Of a stretch of 31,806 nt of DNA, positions 1-8,427 are shown piece after piece. The stretch lies in NCBI GenBank assembly GCA_003506895.1, contig DNXO01000153.1:5649-37454 (forward strand), read 5' to 3'. The translations under genes and the position numbers were made by a program. The stretch's first letter is position 1. Each line of letters starts with the position of its first letter. Under the pieces are notes generated by a model, which ran no database searches, was not told the DNA's origin, and was given only the letters and a program-made list of their open reading frames with translations. The stretch is from Acetobacteraceae bacterium. GTDB taxonomy: Bacteria; Pseudomonadota; Alphaproteobacteria; Acetobacterales; Acetobacteraceae.

Positions 1-60
1 AGGATACCAGCCGCCCGCCGCCTGATAAACGAGTCGAACTTTCGGGTGGCTGGGATAAAT

Positions 61-76
61 TGGCTTGATTCTTGCT
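61..76 (+). promoter_or_regulatory. sigma-54 (-24/-12) promoter of cynS
   Basis: The bases from 60 read TTGGCTTGATTCTTGCT. This matches the RpoN consensus YTGGCACGRNNNTTGCW at 12 of 14 informative positions, with GG at 62-63 and GC at 74-75 exactly 12 bases apart. Transcription would start near 86, leaving a leader of about 28 bases before the cynS ATG at 114. Sigma-54 control usually means nitrogen control through NtrC, which would suit an enzyme that releases ammonia from cyanate. Enhancer sites would lie mostly left of the window, and I see none in the first 60 bases. Confidence 0.55.
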
Positions 77-113
77 TGCGGTCTGGCGTTGTCTTCAACA
101 ACAGGGATGCCAC

Positions 114-563
114 ATGAACGACGCCAAGACCGCGCTCGGCCACAAGATCCTGGCTATCAAGGCTAAACTGAAACTGACTTGGCCCGAGATTGCCGCCAAA
201 CTGGGCTATTCGCCGACCTGGACCTGTGCGGCCTGCCTGGGCCAAATGTCGATGACGCCGGAAACGGCGGAAAAGGCCGCGGTTCTGTTCGGCCTTGACG
301 AAGATGAGACGGCGTTGCTGCAAGCGATCCCGTATCGTGGATCGTTGCCGACGCAGGTGCCGACCGATCCGTTGATCTACCGGTTTTATGAGTTGGTGAT
401 GGTGTACGGAACCACCTGGAAAGAACTGATCCAGGAGGAGTTCGGCGACGGCATCATGAGTGCCATCGACTTCGATATGACGCTGGAGCGGCAACCAGAC
501 CAGAAGGGTGACCGGGTGAAGATGGCGCTTTCGGGAAAGTTCCTCCCCTATAAGCGCTACTGA
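114..563 (+). CDS. cynS: cyanate hydratase (cyanase)
   Basis: Cyanase converts cyanate and bicarbonate to carbamate and CO2; carbamate then breaks down to ammonia. It detoxifies cyanate and can supply nitrogen. The product is 149 residues against 156 for the E. coli enzyme. The N-terminal half is a helix-turn-helix-like fold, and the C-terminal part carries the catalytic triad as Arg90, Glu93 and Ser116 in the contexts PLIYRFYE and GIMSAIDF, equivalent to E. coli Arg96, Glu99 and Ser122. The open frame extends to a TTG at 72, but the ATG at 114 has an AGGG ribosome site and gives the normal N terminus MNDAK. The usual partners (carbonic anhydrase cynT, a cyanate transporter) are not next to it. 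A sigma-54-like promoter lies just upstream. Confidence 0.97.
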   Translation: MNDAKTALGHKILAIKAKLKLTWPEIAAKLGYSPTWTCAACLGQMSMTPETAEKAAVLFGLDEDETALLQAIPYRGSLPTQVPTDPLIYRFYELVMVYGTTWKELIQEEFGDGIMSAIDFDMTLERQPDQKGDRVKMALSGKFLPYKRY

Positions 564-575
564 CGCCAGTTGCCG

Positions 576-3134
576 CTAAACCGCCGTCAGCCGCTGCCGC
601 CAACCGCTCACCAGGTCGGTCAGTTGAACCAGGGTGAATGGCTTGGCGATGTAGTCGTTCATTCCCGCGGCCAGCAATGTTTCCCGGTCGCCGTCCATCG
701 CGTTGGCGGTCATCGCGACGATGGGCACGTTTGCCTTGGTGCCGGTCAATGCCCGGATCGCGGCGGTCGCCGCAATACCGTTCATCCGCGGCATCTGCAC
801 GTCCATCAGGACCAAGTCGTAATCCGCGGTCTTGACCATTTCCAAGGCCTGAAGTCCATCGGCGGCGCCGTCCACCGTATGACCGGCCTTCTCCAGTATC
901 GCCGCGGCCAGCTGCCGGTTCACCGCGACATCGTCCACCACGAGCACATGCAAACCTTCCTCCGGCGCCCGGGCGCGCGGATGGGCGGTCGGACTTGCCA
1001 CGGATCTGTTCTGGACAAGCGAACATATATGCGCGACCAGCATGCGTTGCCGGATCGGCTTGGGCAGGATGTAGTCGATGCCGACGGCCGCGGCTTCCAC
1101 GCGCAGACTCGCGGATGGATGGGTGGTAGCCAGGATCAGCCGCATCACGGCAACCGAGGGATCGGCACGTAACCGAACCGCCATGTCGTAGCCAGTTTCG
1201 CCCGGCATCTGGTGATCCAGCACGGCGACGACGAAAGGCTTGCCGGTGGCGGCCGCTTCCTGGATGAGCGCCAGGCCGGTGGTAACATCGCGCGCGGTCG
1301 CGACCTCACCGCCGACACCCTCGATCTGTTTGCGGATTGTGGCCAGGCTGGAAGGATTATCGTCCACGACCAGCACACGGACCCCGGATAGTGCGTCCAC
1401 CTCCGCCTCGGGCGGCGCACCGATGCGTTGCACCGGGATGGCAAACCAGAACGTGCTGCCTTGACCCTCCTCGCTTTCAAACCCGATGGTGCCCCCGATG
1501 ATCTCGACAATCCGGCGCGAGATCGCCAGCCCCAGTCCTGTCCCCCCATACCGCCTTGTGGTTGACGAGTCGGCCTGGGTGAACATCGAGAACAGGAACG
1601 GCTTCACATGCTCTGGAATGCCGATCCCGGTATCAGTCACCTTAAACCGCACCCATTCCCGGCCATCGGCCCCTGGCTCCATGGCCGCCATCACGACGAC
1701 GCTGCCGCGTTCGGTGAACTTGACGGCATTGCCGACAAGATTAAGCAGCACCTGACGGATCCGGCCGTCATCGCCTTGGAATGTCCCTTCCAGTTCCGGC
1801 GCCACATGGCAGGCAAGGTCGATATCTCTCTCGGTCAGGCGCGGTGCGAGAATATCCAAAACGCCCTCGACCACCTGGACCATCACGAACGCGTGATTCG
1901 CCAGACTGAACTGGCCGACTTCCATCCGCGAGAAGTCCAGGATGTCGTTGATAATTCCCAGCAGCGCGTCCGCCGACATCCGGACGGTATTCGCGGCGTA
2001 GCGTTGTTCTTCGTCCAGGCTGGTGTCCAGCAACAGGTCGGTCATGCCCATGATGCCATTCATTGGCGTGCGGATTTCATGGCTCATGGTCGCCAGGAAT
2101 TCGGATTTTGCCCGGCTGCCGGCCTCGGCCTGGTCACGGGCGGCCAGCAGGCTTTGCCGGTAGGCGCGGGAACGTCTGGCCATCAACGAGGTGATGACCG
2201 TTCCCCACACGACGGCACACAGGCCGCCATATATGACGAGGAAGAGGATGAGCCGCATCGCGCCGAGTGCCTCTCGTCCAGCGACCGGAGCCAGCATGTA
2301 GGCGGTCATGCCTTCGGGCTGCAAAAGCTGCCGAATCATGACGACAGGCATCCCCGCTGCGCCAAGCCGGTGGGAAAACGGCCTGTTCTCGGCGGCGACC
2401 AGGGGTACAATGCCGATATCGTCGCGTTTGTAGGCCAGCCGCCTCTGTTCCGGCGTCATTGCGAAGACCGAGCTGCCCGGGAGCGCCTTCAGCAGCCAGT
2501 CAGGTTCGGACGTGATGACGACAACCCCGTACCGGTCGGTTACCAATATGTCCCGTGCGGCAACGTCATGGTTGATGTTGGCATCGACCTTCACCACCGC
2601 GGCACCCAGGAAGTGGCCATTTGGCTGGATCGGGGTGGAATAGAAGATGCCGGGCACGTTGGTTCGTCGGCCGACGGCATACTGGACGCCGGGCACACCC
2701 CGGAGCGCGGCGTTGAAATACTCCCGGTCGGCAAACTGTTCCCCCACCAGGGTATCGGCATCCTTGAAGTTGCTGGAAGCGACGCACAGGCCGTGCTGAT
2801 CGATCACGAACGTCAAATCGACATTCATGGTCTTGCCGATAAAGGCGAGATAAGCGTTCAACGCCGCGGTGTCGCTTCCGGGATTGCCCAGGGTCTGCTC
2901 GACAACCGCTTCATTTGCCATAATGACCGGAACCGAGCGGATGTAGGCCAAGGATCGCCTTAAGTCGCTGACGAAGCTGGCTAAACGGTTATTGGCGTCG
3001 ATCTCGACGCGCCTGACCTCGGATCGTGCTTCGTAGTCCTGCCAGACGCCGCTGAGCCACCACGTTGCACCGGCCAGGAGCAGCAGTGTTGCCAGTAGCA
3101 CGGGTCCAAGGTTGCGAAACAATGTCCTGATCAT
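576..3134 (-). CDS. membrane-bound hybrid sensor histidine kinase with two receiver domains
   Basis: The product is 852 residues. In order it shows: a membrane segment at about 8-27; a long periplasmic region to about 290 that looks like a double-Cache ligand-binding domain; a second membrane segment around 294-318; the kinase dimerisation domain with the H-box MSHEIRTPMNG (His352); an ATPase domain with N, G1 (DTGIGIP) and G2 (GGTGLGL) boxes; and two receiver domains with acceptors Asp640 (VLDHQMPG) and Asp778 (LMDVQMPR). No HPt domain follows, so phosphate would need a separate HPt protein or reach a regulator elsewhere. The frame can be opened to a TTG at 3212, but the ATG at 3134 puts the membrane segment at the N terminus. 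No response regulator gene is adjacent, and the ligand cannot be told. It converges on cynS with a 12-base gap. Confidence 0.93.
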   Translation of the reverse strand: MIRTLFRNLGPVLLATLLLLAGATWWLSGVWQDYEARSEVRRVEIDANNRLASFVSDLRRSLAYIRSVPVIMANEAVVEQTLGNPGSDTAALNAYLAFIGKTMNVDLTFVIDQHGLCVASSNFKDADTLVGEQFADREYFNAALRGVPGVQYAVGRRTNVPGIFYSTPIQPNGHFLGAAVVKVDANINHDVAARDILVTDRYGVVVITSEPDWLLKALPGSSVFAMTPEQRRLAYKRDDIGIVPLVAAENRPFSHRLGAAGMPVVMIRQLLQPEGMTAYMLAPVAGREALGAMRLILFLVIYGGLCAVVWGTVITSLMARRSRAYRQSLLAARDQAEAGSRAKSEFLATMSHEIRTPMNGIMGMTDLLLDTSLDEEQRYAANTVRMSADALLGIINDILDFSRMEVGQFSLANHAFVMVQVVEGVLDILAPRLTERDIDLACHVAPELEGTFQGDDGRIRQVLLNLVGNAVKFTERGSVVVMAAMEPGADGREWVRFKVTDTGIGIPEHVKPFLFSMFTQADSSTTRRYGGTGLGLAISRRIVEIIGGTIGFESEEGQGSTFWFAIPVQRIGAPPEAEVDALSGVRVLVVDDNPSSLATIRKQIEGVGGEVATARDVTTGLALIQEAAATGKPFVVAVLDHQMPGETGYDMAVRLRADPSVAVMRLILATTHPSASLRVEAAAVGIDYILPKPIRQRMLVAHICSLVQNRSVASPTAHPRARAPEEGLHVLVVDDVAVNRQLAAAILEKAGHTVDGAADGLQALEMVKTADYDLVLMDVQMPRMNGIAATAAIRALTGTKANVPIVAMTANAMDGDRETLLAAGMNDYIAKPFTLVQLTDLVSGWRQRLTAV

Positions 3135-3829
3135 CTCGTCATCTTCGCACGGAAGGACGGCCCGGGCGCCGGGCTCGGCCAGCCGCGACGGGCATGGGGT
3201 AAGCCGTTTCAACGCACGATATCACACGACTTAGCGAAGGCCGATAGTTATCATATGTGAAATCGTTGCACCCCGAATGAGCGCGTAATCAAGTTCCAGG
3301 CGTGGTGGGGACATTATTTTCAATACAGTGACGTTTTGGATGCCCCTCGTTTCCCCAACGATCCAGAAACGACGCTGGCTTGCTTTGCCCAAGTGGCGGT
3401 GTAGCCTGTCCGGACGAGCCATCATGGCCGTTCAGTCAGGTGGTGTTGCCGATTCCCCCGGGTCAGGAGCATGCCATCGAGGACTGGGGACGGATCCGGC
3501 GGGCGCTTCGGGTAGCGCTCGTTGAAAACGAGCAATGTAAAAAGCTTCGGGAAAAGCAATACCTTGTCTTGCGTCGGGAGGCCGTCAACCTCAGATCGAG
3601 GCTTGGTGTGTTTGCCCTCGCGGTCCAAGGTTGGATGAAGCCTGCATGACACGCCACACTGTTCTTGACACGAACCGGCTGGTTGCCCCCAAACTCCGGT
3701 CATCGAAGGAGGCACCGACGCGCGACCGCGCCCAAACGAGCCGTTCAGCTTGACCTGGAAGGTCCAGCCGATCATTCCTCCCGCTCCTCGCGCCGGAACG
3801 GTCCGGCCGTGTGTTGCGGAGCATCCTCG
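3135..3829. other. long intergenic region before miaB, no convincing gene
   Basis: Open frames exist on both strands (for example 3380-3649 on + and 3463-3657 on -), but none has a recognisable protein signature, a good ribosome site together with plausible composition, or a domain I know. The miaB frame itself runs open back to 3665, but that extension is Arg-rich and unlike any MiaB N terminus. A short hairpin (arms GCTCGT and ACGAGC at 3517-3533) has no T-run. The region must hold the promoters for the kinase and for the miaB operon; I could not place them with confidence. Confidence 0.6.
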
Positions 3830-5167
3830 ATGACCGAAACCGATCGCAAGCGCCTGCACGTCATCACCTGGGGTTGCCAGATGAACGTGTATGACAGCGG
3901 CCGGATGGCGGATGTGCTGGCCCCCCTGGGTTATGGCCCGGCGGCGGAGCCGGACGACGCCGATATGGTGATCCTGAACACCTGCCACATTCGCGATAAG
4001 GCGGCGGAGAAGGTGTTTTCCGAATTGGGACGCCTGCGCAAGCTGAAGGAGGCAAGGGGCGGGCGGATGATCCTGGCCGTCGCCGGCTGTGTGGCGCAGG
4101 CCGAGGGGGCGGAAATCCTCGCCCGGGCGCCTTATGTCGATATCGTTCTCGGGCCGCAGACCTATCATCGGCTGCCGGAGATGGTCGCTCGGGCAGCCCG
4201 TGCCGGCGGGGCGGTGATCGAGACGGACTTCCCGCCCGAGGACAAGTTCGACCACCTGCCGGACAGCGCCACGCCGCAGGGCGTGACGGCGTTCCTGACG
4301 ATCCAGGAAGGGTGCGACAAGTTCTGCAGCTTCTGCGTGGTGCCTTATACCCGTGGCGCGGAGCAAAGCCGTTCGGCCGCCACGATCCTGCGTGAGGCGC
4401 GGCATCTGGTGTCGCAAGGCACGCGGGAGATCACGCTGCTTGGGCAGAACGTCAATGCGTGGCACGGCGACGGCTGGGGGCTGGGCCGTTTGCTGCGGGA
4501 AATGGCGGAGATTCCGGGGTTGCTGAGGATTCGCTATGCGACGTCGCATCCGCGTGACATGGACGACGACCTGATCGCCGCGCATCGCGACATCCCAACG
4601 CTGATGCCGTTCCTGCACCTGCCGGTTCAATCGGGGTCCGACCGCGTCTTGTCGGCGATGAACCGCAAGCACACCGGCGACGACTTCCGCCGGATCGTGG
4701 ACAGACTCCGCGATGCGCGGCCGGATCTCGCGCTGTCTTCGGATTTCATCGTCGGCCACCCGGGCGAGACCGAGGCTGACTTCGAGGATACGATGCGACT
4801 GGTTCGTGATGTCGGCTTCGCGCTGGCATACAGCTTCAAATACTCGCAGCGCCCAGGCACTCCCGCGGCTGGTGCGCCGGCGCAGGTGCCGGAATCGGAT
4901 AAAGACCGCCGGTTGCAGACGCTACAGGCGCTGTTGCGGGAGCAGCAGGCGGCGTTCAATGCCGGCTGCGTCGGATTGGAGCTGCCGGTGCTGTTCACGG
5001 GTACTGGTCGGCACCCTGGTCAGATCGCGGGACGGTCACCATTTCTTCAACCTGTACACCTTTCGGGAAGTGCCAATCTTATTGGCACCGAATCAATGGT
5101 GCGAATCGTCGCCGCCCATCCAAACTCACTTGCGGGAACCCTTGTCCAGGAGAGACGAATAGCTTGA
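3830..5167 (+). CDS. miaB: tRNA-2-methylthio-N6-isopentenyladenosine-37 synthase (MiaB)
   Basis: MiaB is a radical-SAM methylthiotransferase that adds a methylthio group to i6A37 in tRNAs reading UNN codons. The 445-residue product has the N-terminal methylthiotransferase domain with its three cluster cysteines (Cys16 in TWGCQMN, Cys52 in LNTCHIR, Cys87 in VAGCVAQ). The radical-SAM motif CxxxCxxC is at Cys162, Cys166 and Cys169 (EGCDKFCSFCVVPYTRG), and a TRAM RNA-binding domain follows at about 380-445. The start is the ATG at 3830 with GGAG nine bases upstream; an upstream in-frame extension to 3665 is not MiaB-like. It is the first gene of the miaB-phoH-ybeY-corC operon, and its stop overlaps the phoH start by four bases. 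Confidence 0.97.
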   Translation: MTETDRKRLHVITWGCQMNVYDSGRMADVLAPLGYGPAAEPDDADMVILNTCHIRDKAAEKVFSELGRLRKLKEARGGRMILAVAGCVAQAEGAEILARAPYVDIVLGPQTYHRLPEMVARAARAGGAVIETDFPPEDKFDHLPDSATPQGVTAFLTIQEGCDKFCSFCVVPYTRGAEQSRSAATILREARHLVSQGTREITLLGQNVNAWHGDGWGLGRLLREMAEIPGLLRIRYATSHPRDMDDDLIAAHRDIPTLMPFLHLPVQSGSDRVLSAMNRKHTGDDFRRIVDRLRDARPDLALSSDFIVGHPGETEADFEDTMRLVRDVGFALAYSFKYSQRPGTPAAGAPAQVPESDKDRRLQTLQALLREQQAAFNAGCVGLELPVLFTGTGRHPGQIAGRSPFLQPVHLSGSANLIGTESMVRIVAAHPNSLAGTLVQERRIA

Positions 5168-6237
5168 CAGACATCGCCGCCCCTCAGGCACCGCCTACCG
5201 CTGCAAGCGGCAAAACAATGGCTGCCCCCGCCTCCACTGGCGGCAAGGCCATTACCCTCCAGTTCAACGACAACAGCTTGCTGCCCCTGCTTTTGGGGGA
5301 TCATGACCGCCATTTGGTCAGGATCGAGCAAGCGCTGGGGGTCAGGCTCTCTTGTCGAGGCAATCGGATCGCCATCGCGGGGGACGCATCGCGGGTCGAT
5401 GTCGCGCAAGAAATGCTTCGAGGGCTGTGGCGGCGGTTGGAGCGGGGAGAAAGCGTGGGGCGGGCGGAAATCGAGGCCGCGATCAGGATGGCGGATGCGG
5501 AGAACGATCCGCGGCTGCCGCTGTCGGACGTGCCGGCGATCCGCACCCGGCGCGGTGCGGTCGGGCCGCGCAGCCCGGGGCAGGTCAGCTATATGGAGGC
5601 CCTGTCGAACCACGAGATGGTATTCGGCGTCGGCCCGGCGGGCACGGGCAAGACCTATCTGGCGGTGGCCCAGGCCGTTGCCATGCTTCAGGCGGGCAAG
5701 GTGGACCGGATCGTGCTGTCGCGCCCGGCGGTCGAGGCCGGTGAGCGGCTGGGTTTCCTGCCCGGCGACATGAAAGAGAAGATCGATCCCTATCTGCGGC
5801 CGCTGTACGATGCGTTGCACGATATGATGCCGGCCGATCAGGTGATCCGCCGGATGACGAACGGCGAGATCGAGGTCGCACCGCTGGCCTTCATGCGTGG
5901 CCGAACCCTGGCGCATTGCTACGCGATCCTGGATGAGGCGCAGAACACCACCGCGATGCAGATGAAGATGTTCCTGACCCGGATGGGCGAGGGCACGCGG
6001 ATGGTCGTCACCGGTGACCTGAGTCAGGTCGATCTGCCCAACGGCGTGCGTTCGGGGCTGCGTGATGCATTGGATACGCTGGAAGGCGTCCAAGGCATCA
6101 GTGTTGTGCGGTTCGAGCAGCGGGACGTCGTGCGGCATCCCCTGGTCGCGCGCATCGTCGGCGCGTATGATGCCCGTGAAGCAGCTCAAGGAGAGGTGCT
6201 GCGGGAGCGGGAGCGTCCGCAACTGAGCGAGTTATGA
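5164..6237 (+). CDS. ybeZ: PhoH-family ATPase (YbeZ)
   Basis: This is a cytoplasmic PhoH-like P-loop ATPase that usually acts with the endoribonuclease YbeY, encoded next door, in rRNA maturation and RNA quality control. The 357-residue protein has Walker A GPAGTGKT at 157-164 and Walker B with DEAQ at 257-260, then NTT, the standard PhoH arrangement. An N-terminal KH-like or linker region of about 130 residues precedes it. Translation begins at a TTG: the TTGA at 5164-5167 is both the start of this gene and the stop of miaB. An AGGAGAG ribosome site at 5148-5154, nine bases before the TTG, supports this uncommon start. Length and motif order match E. coli YbeZ. Confidence 0.95.
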   Translation: MTDIAAPQAPPTAASGKTMAAPASTGGKAITLQFNDNSLLPLLLGDHDRHLVRIEQALGVRLSCRGNRIAIAGDASRVDVAQEMLRGLWRRLERGESVGRAEIEAAIRMADAENDPRLPLSDVPAIRTRRGAVGPRSPGQVSYMEALSNHEMVFGVGPAGTGKTYLAVAQAVAMLQAGKVDRIVLSRPAVEAGERLGFLPGDMKEKIDPYLRPLYDALHDMMPADQVIRRMTNGEIEVAPLAFMRGRTLAHCYAILDEAQNTTAMQMKMFLTRMGEGTRMVVTGDLSQVDLPNGVRSGLRDALDTLEGVQGISVVRFEQRDVVRHPLVARIVGAYDAREAAQGEVLRERERPQLSEL

Positions 6238-6244
6238 AGTAGCG

Positions 6245-6682
6245 ATGGAACCTCCTAGTACCCGGCCGCCCGACGTCGATATTGTCGTGGCGGATCCGGC
6301 CTGGCACAGGCTGATACCGAATGCTGGAACAATCGTCCGGCGGGCGGCCCGTGCGGCAAATATGGAGGGCACGATCGTGCTGTCCTCCGACCGTGTGGTC
6401 CGGGCTTTGAACGGGCGGCATCGAGGCAAGAACAAGCCCACCAATGTGCTGACATATGAGCATCCGGCGCCGGAGATCATCCTGGCGCTGGGTGTCGTGC
6501 GTGCCGAGGCGGCGGCCCAGGGGCGGCGACCGGGGCACCATCTGGCGCATTTGGTGGTGCATGGTGCACTGCATCTGAGTGGTGAGGACCATGATCACCC
6601 GGGCGATGCGCGCCGGATGGAGATGGCGGAATCACGCATCCTGCACCGTATCGGCGTGCCCAACCCGTGGAAACGCGCATGA
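6245..6682 (+). CDS. ybeY: endoribonuclease YbeY (rRNA maturation factor)
   Basis: YbeY is a zinc-dependent endoribonuclease needed for 16S rRNA 3'-end processing and late ribosome quality control. The 145-residue product carries the zinc motif HGxLHLxGxDH as His106, His110 and His116, with the Pro-Thr-Asn signature (KPTNVLTY) at about 64-71. The usual Tyr in the zinc motif is Glu here (SGEDH), which is outside the metal ligands. The gene starts seven bases after phoH and its stop overlaps the corC start (ATGA at 6679-6682). The segment between PTNVL and the His motif is a little shorter than usual, since the common GDIV block is reduced to PEIIL, but nothing suggests loss of function. Confidence 0.95.
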   Translation: MEPPSTRPPDVDIVVADPAWHRLIPNAGTIVRRAARAANMEGTIVLSSDRVVRALNGRHRGKNKPTNVLTYEHPAPEIILALGVVRAEAAAQGRRPGHHLAHLVVHGALHLSGEDHDHPGDARRMEMAESRILHRIGVPNPWKRA

Positions 6683-7566
6683 GTGCGCATCGGGGCACGC
6701 TGCTGGGGCGACTGGGCTACCTGTTGGGGCGCAAGCAGGCGGAGCACTCGCTGCGGGATTCCATCGCCGAGTTGGTGCAAGAGGCGGCGGACGCGCAAAA
6801 GACGCCGGGCGAGGCCCCGGAGCTGGACCGGCATGAGCGTCTGCTGATCGCCAACGTGCTGCGATTGCGGGAAACCACGGCCGACGACGTGATGGTGCCC
6901 CGGGCCGATATCGTGGCGATGCGGGCTGATGTGACGCTGGCGCAGGCGATCGAGCTCATCCGCAACGATGGCCACTCCCGGCTGCCGGTGTATCGCGAGC
7001 AGTTGGACGATGTGATCGGCATGATCCACATCAAGGACGTGTTCGCCTATGTCGGCCGGCCGGAGGCGTTCTCGCTGGAGGCCATCATGCGCAAGCCGCT
7101 GATGGTGGCGCCGCAAATGCCAGTTCTGGACCTGCTGGCGCAGATGCGGCTGCAGCGAATTCATCTTGCGTTGGTGGTCGATGAATATGGCGGGATCGAC
7201 GGGCTGGTGACGATCGAGGATCTGGTCGAGACCATCACCGGCGACATCGCGGACGAGCACGACGATGTCGAGGCGCCGATGCTGACGGAACGCCCGGACG
7301 GCGCGCTGGATTTGAACGCCCGCATGCCGATCGAGGACTTCGAGGAGAAGATCGGCCCGATCCTGACCGAGGATGAGCGGGACGCGGATATCGATACGGT
7401 CGGCGGGCTGGTGTTCACTCTGGCCGGCCGCGTACCGACACGCGGCGAGGTGATCAGTCATCCCTCCGGCTTTGAGTTCCGCGTGCTGGATGCGGATGCG
7501 CGGCGGATTCGGCGGCTGCGGGCTCGGCGGACAGACTCGACGGTAAAGCCCGCCGCGGCGGCCTAA
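6679..7566 (+). CDS. ybeX: CorC/YbeX-type CBS-domain protein
   Basis: The 295-residue product has two CBS domains (about residues 60-120 and 125-185, with VMVPRADI and MRKPLMVAPQMPVLDLL) and a CorC/HlyC C-terminal domain (about 205-285). It lacks the four-helix DUF21 membrane domain of related transporters, so it is the soluble YbeX form. In E. coli YbeX (also called CorC) is linked to magnesium/cobalt efflux and ribosome homeostasis; which applies here cannot be seen. The ATG at 6679 sits in a four-base overlap with the ybeY stop, which decides the start over the GTG at 6667. In many proteobacteria lnt follows; here the next gene is convergent and unrelated. Confidence 0.93.
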   Translation: MSAHRGTLLGRLGYLLGRKQAEHSLRDSIAELVQEAADAQKTPGEAPELDRHERLLIANVLRLRETTADDVMVPRADIVAMRADVTLAQAIELIRNDGHSRLPVYREQLDDVIGMIHIKDVFAYVGRPEAFSLEAIMRKPLMVAPQMPVLDLLAQMRLQRIHLALVVDEYGGIDGLVTIEDLVETITGDIADEHDDVEAPMLTERPDGALDLNARMPIEDFEEKIGPILTEDERDADIDTVGGLVFTLAGRVPTRGEVISHPSGFEFRVLDADARRIRRLRARRTDSTVKPAAAA

Positions 7567-7581
7567 CAAAGCCAGATCACG

Positions 7582-8280
7582 TCAATGGGTTATGCGGCGG
7601 TGGTGTGCGATGCCGCTGTTCCCGTCGGCCGGCCCGTCTTGCCAACCCTGGTTGAGGGGCCGGGACGCGGTGGGACGGAGGTCGATGACGCGGTTGAGGT
7701 AGTTCGCCGGCTTGGGCGGTTGAGATGGCGACTGTCTCATCGACGTCTCGTCTCCCACAGTATGGGACTCGGGCGCGGTTTCTGGTGGTTGCCCGGTTGG
7801 CGCGGCGGCCGCTTCGGGTTCGATGGGCAGCGCGTGCAGCATCGTGTTGGCGGCGATGTGGCGGGTCCATTCGTCGGCATCGGCGGCGGTTTGCGTCCCC
7901 TCTCGCTTGCGGCGCTGTTGCTGTTCTCGCAGCAGATGGCCGTGGGCGGCCAGTGAGGTACGGACCATCGCGGCGTACTGGGCGTTCAGCTTCATCACCA
8001 GCGTGATGTCACCAGCGTGCAGGCGGATGAGCCGCATCACATCCTCGGCCTGGGCTCGGGTGGCGATGCACTGCGCGGCCAGCTCCGCCTCATTCGCGTT
8101 GACGGGTGCCAGGGCGGCGATCCTGGCGATGGCGGCGTGGTTTCGGGCGAGGATCGCTTCCTGCGTGTCCACGAGGGGCGGGGGGAGCAGGGCAATCAGG
8201 GTGTGGATGAGGTGGCGATAGGCCTGGGCTGGGAGGTCGATCGGCGGGTTTGACTGGTGGGGGTGGGTCTGGATGTCCAT
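7582..8280 (-). CDS. uncharacterised protein, helical N-terminal part and Pro/Ala-rich tail
   Basis: I do not recognise a named domain. The 232-residue product has a mostly helical first part (about 15-130) rich in Ala, Leu and His: a YRHLIHTLIALLPPPL stretch, then RNHAAIARIAALAPV, then AQCIATRAQAEDVMRLIRLHA. A charged QQQRRKREG segment and a Pro/Gln-rich low-complexity tail follow. No signal peptide or membrane helix is seen, so it is probably cytoplasmic. It converges on ybeX with a 15-base gap and looks like a stand-alone gene. The start codon abuts a promoter-like sequence with no ribosome site, which suggests a leaderless mRNA. I have the impression that similar proteins recur in Acetobacteraceae, but I cannot verify that here. 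Confidence 0.7.
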   Translation of the reverse strand: MDIQTHPHQSNPPIDLPAQAYRHLIHTLIALLPPPLVDTQEAILARNHAAIARIAALAPVNANEAELAAQCIATRAQAEDVMRLIRLHAGDITLVMKLNAQYAAMVRTSLAAHGHLLREQQQRRKREGTQTAADADEWTRHIAANTMLHALPIEPEAAAAPTGQPPETAPESHTVGDETSMRQSPSQPPKPANYLNRVIDLRPTASRPLNQGWQDGPADGNSGIAHHRRITH

Positions 8281-8286
8281 TCCGGG

Positions 8287-8315
8287 TCTTTAGAGAATTT
8301 TAGGAAAATAGTCAA
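8287..8315 (-). promoter_or_regulatory. candidate promoter for a leaderless transcript
   Basis: On the minus strand TTGACT (8315-8310), a 17-base AT-rich spacer and TAAAGA (8292-8287) form a sigma-70-like promoter. The expected start of transcription, about seven bases on, coincides with the A of the ATG at 8280, and no Shine-Dalgarno sequence is present. The -35 box is good; the -10 box is weak. Confidence 0.35.
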
Positions 8316-8427
8316 TATGATTCCGAAAGAGGCTGGTCGCTGTGGCTGGGGCGGGATTTACAAACACGGGGAAGCCGGAGAGCCCCGAAGGGCCCCTGCC
8401 GATGTTCCCCGAGGCGCTACCCGCTGG

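Noticed and set aside
1608..2963. Long plus-strand open frame opposite the hybrid kinase
   Set aside because: It is the GC-driven shadow of a strongly supported kinase gene and shows no protein motif. The same holds for long antisense frames opposite miaB, fbiC, phoH and the porin gene (for example 29787-31202).
3517..3533. Hairpin GCTCGT/ACGAGC in the region before miaB
   Set aside because: The stem is six bases with no T-run and no gene to terminate; it is within chance for a 700-base GC-rich stretch.
3422..3657. Possible transposase remnant before miaB
   Set aside because: Neither strand gives a recognisable transposase motif, and no terminal inverted repeats or target duplications were seen.
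7576..7591. 16-base match ATCACGTCAATGGGTT shared with about 31597-31612
   Set aside because: One copy lies at the end of the gene at 7582 and the other inside the coding part of the small exported protein gene. Flanks are unrelated, and one such match in 32 kb is not far from chance.
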